DNA of 22,323 bases, from positions 1,748,399 to 1,770,721 of the forward strand of contig CP070800.1 of the NCBI GenBank assembly GCA_020343555.1. Reading direction: 5' to 3'. A program made the position numbers and the translations under genes. Below are positions 16,195 through 22,323 of this stretch, in pieces. Origin of the DNA: Dehalococcoidales bacterium. Lineage in GTDB: Bacteria > Chloroflexota > Dehalococcoidia > Dehalococcoidales > UBA2162. The first letter of the stretch is position 1. Every line of letters begins with the position of its first letter. A model generated the notes under the pieces. It saw only the letters and a list, made by a program, of their open reading frames with translations, was not told the DNA's origin and did not search any database.

Positions 16195-19053
16195 TTAATC
16201 CCGCTGCCCGACGGGTGCAAATTCCGTATCTTTATGTAAAATATTACGAAGGTAATTACCGGTGGCAGATGAGTCCACCATGGCGACTTCTTCCGGAGTA
16301 CCCGAGGTAACTATCTCTCCGCCGGCTTCACCGGCACCCGGTCCGAGGTCTATAATATGGTCGGCATTCTTCATCACGTCCAGGTGATGTTCGATAACAA
16401 CAACCGTATTACCGGCATCGACCAGTCTTTGCAGCACCCTGAGAAGCGCGGCTACATCATCAAAGGACAGTCCCGTAGTAGGTTCATCCAGGATATAAAG
16501 AGTTTTACCAGTCGATCTCTTGGATAATTCGGTAGCCAGTTTTACCCTCTGCGCTTCTCCACCTGACAATGTGGTTGCCGGCTGCCCCATTCGGATATAT
16601 CCGAGTCCGACATCCTTGATCGTCGACAGCTTGTTTTTTATCTTCGGGAAATTTTCAAAAAAGCCGAGAGCCTGGTCTACGGTCATGTTAAGAACCTCGG
16701 CAATATTCTTGCCCCTGAACTTGATCTCGAGGGCTTCACGGTTATACCTTTTTCCCTCGCATACTTCACAGGGAACAGTCACATCCGGCAGGAATTGCAT
16801 TTCTATCTGGATATAACCGTCACCGCCGCAGGCTTCGCAGCGCCCGCCTTTAACGTTGAAAGAAAATCTTCCCGGTGCATAACCTCTCACTCTCGATTCG
16901 GGTACAGTAGCAAATAGTTCACGGATAGGAGTGAAAGTTCCGGTATATGTAGCCGGGTTACTTCTCGGAGTACGCCCGATTGGTGACTGGTCTATATCCA
17001 CAATCTTGTCAATATACTCGATCCCGGTTATCTCGTCATGATCGCCTGGCAGATCTCTCGAACGATACAGTGTGTGCGAGAGCTTTTTGTAAAGGATTTC
17101 ATTTACAAGGCTGCTTTTACCGCTTCCCGATACTCCCGATACGCAGACGAACTTGCCAAGCGGGATGTTGACATTGATGTTTTTCAGGTTATTTTCCCTG
17201 GCTCCTTTGATTACTATTTCTTCTCCGGAGCCGGGGCGCCGTTCGTTCGGCATCGGTATTTGTTTTTTACCGTTGAGATACTGTCCTGTGGTCGAGTCCT
17301 TCTCTTTCATAATATCGACGATTGTTCCTTCAGCGACAATCTCTCCTCCACGTTCACCCGCTCCGGGTCCAATGTCGATGATATGGTCGGCGGCTCTCAT
17401 CATGGCTTCATCGTGTTCAACGATCAGGACGGTATTACCAAGGTCTCTCAGGCTTAAAAGAGTCCGGATCAAGCGGGAACCATCTACCGGGTGGAGACCT
17501 ATAGTAGGCTCGTCACAGATATAAAGTACGCCCATCAGACCGCTTCCTATCTGGGTTGCCAGTCGTATACGCTGCGCCTCGCCACCACTCAGGGTTGCGG
17601 TCGGTCTATCAAGGGTCAGGTAATCCAGACCGACGTTCTGGAGAAATCCCAGGCGTGACCTGATCTCCTTTAGTACCTGATAAGCTATTATTGATTCACG
17701 TTCTGTCAGTACTGATTGTGGTATTTTATCAACCCATTCAAGCAGCCGACTTACCGACATCGCGCTGACATCCATGATATTCAAGTTATCGATAGTAACT
17801 GCTAGTGACTCGGGTTTAAGTCGTTTCCCTCCGCAGGTCGCACATTCTCTGAGAACCATGTAACGCTCGATACCCATCCTTGAGTAATCGGAAGAAGTAT
17901 CGCGGTATAGCCTTTCAAGACGCGGGATTACTCCTTCCATCCCGGTATTGAATTCTCTACGCCGTCCAAAACGGAAACTTTTTTTAGGGCGTGGCTGTCT
18001 GTTTTCACCATACAGGACAAGGTCAACCTGTCCTTTTTTGAGATTATTTACCGGCGTGTCGAGTGAAAATCCGGCACTTCGGGCTATATTTTCCAGGTGA
18101 TAGTAATACCAGGTATGTCCGCGGTACGGGTGTATGGCTCCTTCTGCAATTGAGAGTTCTTTATTGGGAATTATCAGGTCTGGGTCTATCTCCTGCTTGT
18201 ATCCGAGGCCGGTACAGACAGGGCAGGCTCCGTGGGGATTGTTGAAGCTGAAATTTCGGGGAGCGATATCACCGAAACTCAGTCCGCAGTATACACAGGC
18301 GAAATGTTCCGAAAACAGGATCTCTTCGCCGTCTATTATGGATACCAACACGACACCGTTGCCCAGTTTCAAAGCTGTCTCAACTGAATCGGCAATGCGA
18401 GTCTGGCTGTCACTCTGTCCGATAACCAATCGATCTACAACAGCTTCGATAGAATGCTTTTTATTCTTATCCAGCTGAAATTCATCGGAGAGGTCGTGTA
18501 TATCCCCATCTACTCTTACCCTGGCATAACCGGACTTACGCAGGTCTTCGAAAACGGAAGAGTATTCGCCTTTACGATCGGTTACCAGGGGCGCCATTAT
18601 CATGATCCGGCTGTCGTCTTCTATCCGCTGAATAGAATCGACTATCTGTTGTACTGTCTGACTGGCGATCTCTCTGCCGCACTGGGGGCAGTGAGGGTGG
18701 CCGATACGAGCAAAGAGAAGGCGAAGGTGGTCGTAAGTCTCTGTTATAGTGCCCATTGTTGAGCGGGGATTCTTACTGGGTCCTTTCTGGTCGATAGAAA
18801 TTGCGGGACTGAGTCCTTCAATATAATCGACATCGGGTTTTTCCATCCTGCCCAGGAATTGCCTGGCATAAGCAGAAAGCGACTCTACATAACGTCGTTG
18901 CCCCTCTGCGTAAATCGTATCGAATGCCAGGGAGCTTTTACCCGAACCCGAGACGCCGGTAATGACCACCAGCTTATCACGCGGAATAACCACGTCGATA
19001 TTCTTAAGGTTGTGTTCGCGGGCTCCTTTGACAACGATAGAATCGAGAGGCAT
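16195..19053 (-). CDS. uvrA: Excinuclease ABC subunit A
   Basis: UvrA finds bulky or UV lesions in DNA and loads UvrB in nucleotide excision repair. The 952-residue protein has two ABC ATPase modules. Walker A1 is GVSGSGKSS at 33-41 with [20 protein letters not shown] after it, and Walker A2 is [19 protein letters not shown] in the second half. Zinc module 1 is near 252-281 (CVYCGLSFG ... CPVCTGLG) and zinc module 2 near 738-766 (CEACGGDGY ... [10 protein letters not shown]). The signatures are [12 protein letters not shown] and [12 protein letters not shown], with DEPT Walker B motifs. I chose ATG 19053 ([15 protein letters not shown]): it has AAAGGA 7 nt upstream and matches the family N-terminus. 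A TTG 51 nt upstream falls on the -35 box. It is the first gene of the operon; uvrB and uvrC are not in view. Confidence 0.98.
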   Translation of the reverse strand: MPLDSIVVKGAREHNLKNIDVVIPRDKLVVITGVSGSGKSSLAFDTIYAEGQRRYVESLSAYARQFLGRMEKPDVDYIEGLSPAISIDQKGPSKNPRSTMGTITETYDHLRLLFARIGHPHCPQCGREIASQTVQQIVDSIQRIEDDSRIMIMAPLVTDRKGEYSSVFEDLRKSGYARVRVDGDIHDLSDEFQLDKNKKHSIEAVVDRLVIGQSDSQTRIADSVETALKLGNGVVLVSIIDGEEILFSEHFACVYCGLSFGDIAPRNFSFNNPHGACPVCTGLGYKQEIDPDLIIPNKELSIAEGAIHPYRGHTWYYYHLENIARSAGFSLDTPVNNLKKGQVDLVLYGENRQPRPKKSFRFGRRREFNTGMEGVIPRLERLYRDTSSDYSRMGIERYMVLRECATCGGKRLKPESLAVTIDNLNIMDVSAMSVSRLLEWVDKIPQSVLTERESIIAYQVLKEIRSRLGFLQNVGLDYLTLDRPTATLSGGEAQRIRLATQIGSGLMGVLYICDEPTIGLHPVDGSRLIRTLLSLRDLGNTVLIVEHDEAMMRAADHIIDIGPGAGERGGEIVAEGTIVDIMKEKDSTTGQYLNGKKQIPMPNERRPGSGEEIVIKGARENNLKNINVNIPLGKFVCVSGVSGSGKSSLVNEILYKKLSHTLYRSRDLPGDHDEITGIEYIDKIVDIDQSPIGRTPRSNPATYTGTFTPIRELFATVPESRVRGYAPGRFSFNVKGGRCEACGGDGYIQIEMQFLPDVTVPCEVCEGKRYNREALEIKFRGKNIAEVLNMTVDQALGFFENFPKIKNKLSTIKDVGLGYIRMGQPATTLSGGEAQRVKLATELSKRSTGKTLYILDEPTTGLSFDDVAALLRVLQRLVDAGNTVVVIEHHLDVMKNADHIIDLGPGAGEAGGEIVTSGTPEEVAMVDSSATGNYLRNILHKDTEFAPVGQRD

Positions 19054-19075
19054 CAGAACATCCTTTCTAAAAATC

Positions 19076-19104
19076 ATTGTAACATCTGCCGGGATAGCAC
19101 TCAA
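19076..19104 (-). promoter_or_regulatory. Promoter of the uvrA operon
   Basis: On the reverse strand TTGAGT (19099-19104) and TACAAT (19076-19081) are 17 nt apart, and TG lies one base before the -10, giving an extended -10 as well. Transcription would begin near 19069, about 16 nt before the ATG at 19053. The short leader holds only the AAAGGA ribosome site (19061-19066). Confidence 0.55.
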
Positions 19105-19132
19105 GCAAATTTGGTTATTTGTTTTCCTGCTA

Positions 19133-19162
19133 TTGACAAAATGGAATCAAAGAAATTAAACT
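19133..19162 (+). promoter_or_regulatory. Candidate promoter of the small zinc-protein gene
   Basis: A perfect TTGACA (19133-19138) is followed after 18 nt by TAAACT (19157-19162, 4/6). Transcription would begin near 19169, 60 nt before the ATG at 19229. It is divergent from the uvrA promoter in a 175-nt gap that holds no other gene. Confidence 0.4.
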
Positions 19163-19228
19163 CTAGTTCTCACACATTAACAATCTGTCAGAACCTGCGA
19201 ATAACTCCAGCAATTGGAGAAGAAGAAA

Positions 19229-19534
19229 ATGGCAAAAGAACAGAGTCTGGCCTGTCAGTTATGTGGTAGTGAAGTGGATGTACGATCCATCGAGAAGCAC
19301 TATGTTATCCCTAAGGAAGTTATGGAACAGGCGCGGATGCGAAGAGCAAAAATAGTCAGATTGTGCCCGAAATGTAATGCGGAATTGCGCAATTGGTACA
19401 ATGCCAAGATTGCCTTTACAACATATGATGCCCAGATAAAAAAGTTCAGACAAAAATTGCCGGCAGAGATGGTGAAAGAATACGAAGGAGCCTATAACAG
19501 GTTCGCCAGGTACAAGAAAACCCAGCGCGTCTGA
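19229..19534 (+). CDS. Small HNH-like zinc protein lacking catalytic histidines
   Basis: A 101-residue protein with two Cys pairs, Cys9-x2-Cys12 and Cys46-x2-Cys49, arranged like a zinc-bound HNH (treble-clef) domain. The stretch EKHYVIPKEV (22-31) aligns with the usual HHxxP segment, and VRLCPKCNAELRNWY (43-57) with the usual LCPxCHxxxH. Two key positions differ: Tyr25 stands where the catalytic His would be, and Asn50 replaces the His after the second CxxC, with no His following. Nuclease activity therefore looks unlikely, while zinc and nucleic-acid binding remain possible. The C-terminal half is a basic, aromatic helix region. ATG 19229 is preceded by GGAGA at 8 nt; a TTG at 19214 would include that ribosome site in the gene and is less likely. 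It is divergent from uvrA and ends before a hairpin terminator. Confidence 0.82.
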   Translation: MAKEQSLACQLCGSEVDVRSIEKHYVIPKEVMEQARMRRAKIVRLCPKCNAELRNWYNAKIAFTTYDAQIKKFRQKLPAEMVKEYEGAYNRFARYKKTQRV

Positions 19535-19563
19535 AATATGGACAGGTATTAATATGGCAGTGA

Positions 19564-19612
19564 GAGACACCGTAGTAAGAAATAGAAATGTCTACGATGT
19601 CTCTTTATTTTT
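19564..19612 (+). terminator. Rho-independent terminator after the zinc-protein gene
   Basis: Arms at 19564-19575 (GAGACACCGTAG) and 19592-19603 (CTACGATGTCTC) pair with a single G-T wobble, and an extra A-T pair at 19563/19604 extends the stem. The loop is 16 nt. A T-rich tail TTTATTTTT (19604-19612) follows at once. The 130-nt gap holds nothing else recognisable apart from this. Confidence 0.7.
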
Positions 19613-19664
19613 ATACTTGTTTTCAGTATCATTAGTGAACAAAGAGATTTAGCGAATCAAAGAT

Positions 19665-20384
19665 ATGAAAAAAAGGAAATTTAGGAAACATATACTGGCT
19701 ATTGTTATCCTCATGTTTTTGATAATGCCCGGCTGTGGGAATTCGAATGAAAATACGGCAGCAGGATCAGCGCCGATAAGTTCGGAAACAATACAGTTGC
19801 CGGAACCCCGCTATGATAGTGAAATATCGCTGGAGGAGAGTCTGCTCAACAGGCGTTCGATCCGGAGCTACCGTGATGAGCCGGTAACGTTGCAGGAGGT
19901 ATCTCAGTTACTGTGGGCAGCACAGGGAATCACGGATGCTTCGGGACACCGAACGGCACCGTCAGCAGTGGCACTATATCCTCTCAGTGTCTATGTGGTT
20001 GCCGGTAACGTGCAAGAGATCGTCGATGGGGTGTATATATACCAGCCTGAAGATCATTCCATAAAGCGTCTTATCGATGGGGATATCAGGGAGGAGCTGG
20101 CAACTGCTGCGATGGGGCAGGCTTCAGTCCGCCAGGGCGCCGTTTCGTTTGTATTTACCGTTGATTACGGTAAAATGACTGCAAGATTCGGTGAAAAAGG
20201 AGAAAGGTTCGGTACGCTTGAAGCAGGTCATGCTGCCCAGAACCTGTGCCTGCAGGCAACCGTGCTCGATCTTGGGCTTGTGACTGCCGGAGCCATACAT
20301 GATGACCAGGTGGCGGATGTACTGGACCTGCCGGAGAATCTAACTCCCTTGTACGTAATTCCCGTAGGCAGAAAGCTTGAATAA
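19665..20384 (+). CDS. Lipoprotein-type SagB-like nitroreductase
   Basis: A 239-residue protein with a lipoprotein-type signal: basic start (KKRKFRKH), a hydrophobic stretch at 10-21 and a lipobox-like MPGC with Cys24, then a low-complexity linker to about residue 45. The rest is a nitroreductase-family FMN domain of the SagB/McbC-like kind. NRRSIRSYRDEPVT (62-75) carries the FMN-phosphate Arg residues, and LWAAQGITDASGHRTAPSAV, AAQNLCLQATVLDLG and YVIPVGRK are characteristic. SagB-type enzymes oxidise thiazolines/oxazolines in peptide maturation, but many homologues stand alone with unknown substrates; no cyclodehydratase or precursor peptide is seen here. The Pro at -2 of the lipobox is unusual. 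If the signal is real the enzyme sits outside the cytoplasmic membrane. The ribosome site before ATG 19665 is weak. Confidence 0.88.
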   Translation: MKKRKFRKHILAIVILMFLIMPGCGNSNENTAAGSAPISSETIQLPEPRYDSEISLEESLLNRRSIRSYRDEPVTLQEVSQLLWAAQGITDASGHRTAPSAVALYPLSVYVVAGNVQEIVDGVYIYQPEDHSIKRLIDGDIREELATAAMGQASVRQGAVSFVFTVDYGKMTARFGEKGERFGTLEAGHAAQNLCLQATVLDLGLVTAGAIHDDQVADVLDLPENLTPLYVIPVGRKLE

Positions 20385-20431
20385 TTATGTAAAATAAATT
20401 ACAGGATATTTTCTGGAAAGGAGGGATCGAT

Positions 20432-20905
20432 TTGAACGGTGAAGTTACGATGACTTTTTCGGACTCGTGGTTATGGTTGATATTTGTCGGTGTTGGATTG
20501 TTGCTTATCTTGATGGAATTATTTCTGGGTCTGGATACCGGACTGGACATGGTATTTATAGGAACGGCATTTCTTATCGGTGGACTGATAAGCTGGCCAT
20601 TTAATCTCTGGGCAGTAACACTAATCATTACTGCAGTGATATGTGTGTTATATGTGGTACTTGGTAGAAGGTATGTCCATAAACGTATAGCAGTTAAGCT
20701 GGAAAAAATGAACGTAGATGCCGTTATAGGCAGCAGCGGTGTTGTACTGCAAGAAATAAAACGCCATACCGTCGGTCGGGTTCAGGTCGGGAATGAACGA
20801 TGGAGGGCAAAAGCTGAGGAGGATATCCCGGAAGGAAATGAAATAGTGGTTACCGGCGTCACCGGGGCGACATTAACTGTAAAGAAATACGAAGGAGGTT
20901 CATAA
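20432..20905 (+). CDS. NfeD-family membrane protein
   Basis: A 157-residue short NfeD protein. Residues about 11-33, 36-55 and 57-78 are three membrane helices, and residues about 95-155 form the OB-fold domain with IGSSGVVLQEIKRH, GRVQVGNERWRAKAEEDIPE and IVVTGVTGATLTVKK. NfeD proteins are nearly always encoded beside an SPFH/stomatin-family gene and are thought to work with it in membrane organisation or quality control; the next gene is exactly such a partner. The start is TTG at 20432, supported by a perfect AAGGAGG at 20418-20424 with a 7-nt spacer. An ATG 18 nt inside has no comparable site. The start of the paraslipin gene lies 4 nt after the stop and its AAGGAGG is inside the end of this gene, so the two are one unit. 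Confidence 0.9.
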   Translation: MNGEVTMTFSDSWLWLIFVGVGLLLILMELFLGLDTGLDMVFIGTAFLIGGLISWPFNLWAVTLIITAVICVLYVVLGRRYVHKRIAVKLEKMNVDAVIGSSGVVLQEIKRHTVGRVQVGNERWRAKAEEDIPEGNEIVVTGVTGATLTVKKYEGGS

Positions 20906-20909
20906 CATT

Positions 20910-21818
20910 ATGTCAGCCGGATATGTAGTTCTTATTGTCATTCTGGTACTTGCAATTATTTTACTTTCACGATCGATCACAATCATTCACCAGGCACAGA
21001 GAGGTATTGTCGAAAGGTTCGGCAGATTCAAAGAAACATGGGAGCCAGGTCTACGGTTTCTTATCCCCTTTATCGACAGACTGGTATCGAGGATTGATAT
21101 GCGTGAAACGGTTATCGATATCCCTCCCCAACCCGTTATCACCAATGATAACGTCACCGTAACCATCGATGCTGTAGTCTATTATTACGTGACCGACGCT
21201 AAGGCAGTACGGTATGAGGTGGCGAATTTCTTTGCTGCCGTTAGCAAGCTAGCCCAGACCAATATCAGGAACGTGGTTGGTGAAATGACGCTCGATGAGT
21301 CTCTATCTTCCAGGGAACGCATTAATGCTGCTCTCACGAATACGCTCGATGAAGCGACTGATAAGTGGGGTGTCAAGGTTACAAGGGTTGAGGTAAAGGA
21401 GATCGAACCTCCGCGTGATATATCGGACGCTATGAGCAAGCAAATGAAGGCTGAGCGTGAAAAGAGGGCGACTATTCTTGAAGCGGAGGCCTACAGGGAA
21501 AAGCAGATACTTGAAGCTGAAGGAGACAAGCAGAATGCAATATTGGTTGCCGAAGGTAATCGGCAAAGAGAGATATTGACGGCAGAGGGCGAACGGCAGG
21601 CAGCTATTTTACGAGCAGAGGGTGAAGCCCAGGCTATAGAGAATGTATCGAAAGCCGCAGATACATTCTTTATCGGTAATGCCCAGCTCCTGAAACAACT
21701 CCAGGTAACACAGGCGTCACTGGAAGATAATACCAAGTTGGTCCTCTCCGACCAGTCCAAGCTGATTAATGTCCTTGGGCTTGCAGAAGCACTAAGAGAA
21801 GGTAATGAGAAGACGTAA
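20910..21818 (+). CDS. SPFH/stomatin-family protein (paraslipin, QmcA-like)
   Basis: A 302-residue member of the SPFH (stomatin/prohibitin/flotillin) superfamily, which forms large ring or cage assemblies on the membrane, often regulating proteases or membrane domains. Residues 4-20 are a membrane anchor. The SPFH domain covers about 22-185, with QAQRGIVERFGRFKETWEPG, LRFLIPFIDRLVSRIDMRE and VEVKEIEPPRDISDAMSKQM. A coiled-coil segment of five 11-residue repeats follows at 188-242, and the tail has the family-typical LGLAEALREG. It starts 4 nt after the NfeD stop, with AAGGAGG at 20892-20898. Together with NfeD it forms the standard SPFH-NfeD pair. A weak 7-bp hairpin (21820-21826/21839-21845) lies right after the stop, and a strong terminator follows at 21890. 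Confidence 0.95.
   Translation: MSAGYVVLIVILVLAIILLSRSITIIHQAQRGIVERFGRFKETWEPGLRFLIPFIDRLVSRIDMRETVIDIPPQPVITNDNVTVTIDAVVYYYVTDAKAVRYEVANFFAAVSKLAQTNIRNVVGEMTLDESLSSRERINAALTNTLDEATDKWGVKVTRVEVKEIEPPRDISDAMSKQMKAEREKRATILEAEAYREKQILEAEGDKQNAILVAEGNRQREILTAEGERQAAILRAEGEAQAIENVSKAADTFFIGNAQLLKQLQVTQASLEDNTKLVLSDQSKLINVLGLAEALREGNEKT
21471..21635 (+). repeat. Five 11-residue repeats in the paraslipin coiled coil
   Basis: Ile-Leu pairs recur at residues 189/190, 200/201, 211/212, 222/223 and 233/234, exactly 11 apart, each followed by x-A-E and in most units G-x-x-Q. The five units span 165 bp. The repeat is clear in protein but has drifted in DNA. It fits the straight coiled-coil walls known in SPFH assemblies. 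Confidence 0.75.
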
Positions 21819-21883
21819 GAAGTAGTATACTGAAATTAACTACTTTAATCGGGTAAAAATACCTTTAAAAACAGATACAGTTG

Positions 21884-21937
21884 GAAAAATGAGTGAAGAG
21901 GGTAAGATATTCCCTCTTCACTCACGTAGATATTTTT
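21884..21937. terminator. Bidirectional rho-independent terminator between convergent genes
   Basis: A perfect 13-bp inverted repeat pairs 21890-21902 (TGAGTGAAGAGGG) with 21912-21924 (CCCTCTTCACTCA) around a 9-nt loop. On the forward strand a T run (21933-21937) comes 8 nt after the stem. On the reverse strand the stem is followed at once by ATTTTT (complement of 21884-21889), so the signal is better placed for the reverse-strand gene ending at 22010. The rest of the 191-nt gap (21819-22009) contains no gene. Confidence 0.75.
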
Positions 21938-22009
21938 AATAGGAGACTGATACCAGTCATTTTATGGGAAGGTAGTATGTTTTTAGAGTATTTTCCTCTC
22001 CTATCGTAA

Positions 22010-22323
22010 TTATGAATCAACGGTTACACTACCTGAATAAGTACCTTCCCAAACTCCGAGTTCAGTTGCGGTGACCGTGAACACCAGGGTGCCCTGTATA
22101 TTGGCTAGTTCTCCCGTACCGGAGATAATGGTTTGTTCTACTTCGAAGTCACCGTTACCAAGATTTTGGTGACGGACGTAGGCAGTGAATGTTCCTTCCT
22201 TCCCCAGTACTGTTCCGGTGAAAGTCTTTATACCCACGCTGTTAGTAGTATCCGAGATTACACTAAATCCATAATAAAGACATTCTTGTGCACTACCAAT
22301 AAGGTTACCTTCATATGTGCTTT
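22010..22323 (-). CDS. DUF3224-like beta-barrel protein, C-terminal part (5' end outside window)
   Basis: The reverse frame is open from the window edge to a TAA at 22010, showing 103 residues of a protein whose start lies beyond base 22323. A GTG at 22237 is internal, because the frame continues unbroken past it. Two blocks, FTGTVLGKEGTFTAYVRHQN and TIISGTGELANIQGTL, match the pattern of DUF3224 proteins (a G-x-x-G-S/T-F strand, then a SGTGEL-x-x-I/L-x-G turn), which are predicted small beta barrels of unknown function related in fold to allene oxide cyclase. The match is by eye. The sequence is rich in Thr, Gly and Val, as expected for beta structure. Its transcript would end at the hairpin at 21890-21924. 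Confidence 0.7.
   Translation of the reverse strand, partial: STYEGNLIGSAQECLYYGFSVISDTTNSVGIKTFTGTVLGKEGTFTAYVRHQNLGNGDFEVEQTIISGTGELANIQGTLVFTVTATELGVWEGTYSGSVTVDS

Noticed and set aside
19056..19067. LexA-like SOS box GAAC-N4-TTTC before uvrA
   Set aside because: It differs from the Gram-positive GAAC-N4-GTTC consensus by one base, and the TTTC half together with the adjoining bases is simply the complement of the AAAGGA ribosome site, so chance explains it.
20155..20628. Reverse-strand open frame of 157 codons opposite the nitroreductase and NfeD genes
   Set aside because: It spans two real forward genes and the ribosome site between them and has no recognisable features.
22010..22237. 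A complete 75-residue gene starting at GTG 22237
   Set aside because: The frame stays open past this GTG to the window edge and the upstream residues continue the same beta-rich sequence, so it is the end of a longer gene.
1..22323. tRNA, rRNA, insertion sequences, integrase or att sites
   Set aside because: No cloverleaf-like segment, transposase frame, terminal inverted repeats or long direct repeats were seen; gaps between genes are all under 200 nt.

Overview
The window looks like a bacterial chromosome segment of moderate GC content, densely packed with genes. Shine-Dalgarno sites, TTG/GTG/ATG starts, sigma70-like -10 boxes and UvrA point to Bacteria. The mixture of a class I glutamine synthetase, an NrpR-type regulator best known from methanogenic archaea, an archaeal-length Rad50/SbcC, and paired OFA-like MFS carriers suggests an anaerobic Chloroflexota (Dehalococcoidia-like) lineage. 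That placement is inference from gene content, not from a marker-gene comparison.

Positions 1-7846 (+): a nitrogen/glutamine block. The C-terminal half of glnA is followed by glutamine-dependent NAD+ synthetase (nadE), both subunits of carbamoyl-phosphate synthetase (carA, carB) and a one-domain NrpR-like regulator. GlnA makes glutamine; NadE and CarA hydrolyse it for NAD+ and carbamoyl phosphate; NrpR proteins sense 2-oxoglutarate as a nitrogen signal. The block is thus functionally coherent.

Positions 7858-13152: a reverse-strand flavin-reductase-like gene. Then comes a divergent intergenic region holding four tandem 8-bp units, and a forward run of rad50/sbcC (no mre11/sbcD beside it), an unrecognised coiled-coil protein and a protein resembling a doubled DUF1330/dimeric alpha-beta-barrel fold.

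Positions 13160-19053 (-): a very tight operon read as uvrA, MFS carrier A, MFS carrier B and an HD-domain hydrolase, joined by a 2-nt gap, a 17-nt overlap and a 4-nt ATGA overlap. The uvrA promoter and start are unusually well defined.

Positions 19229-22323: a small HNH-like zinc protein that has lost catalytic histidines, closed by a hairpin terminator; a lipoprotein-type SagB-like nitroreductase; an NfeD/SPFH (paraslipin) membrane pair; a bidirectional terminator; and the C-terminal part of a DUF3224-like protein read from the other strand and cut by the window edge. No tRNA, rRNA, insertion sequence or CRISPR array was seen, and no gene-free stretch exceeds 200 bases.
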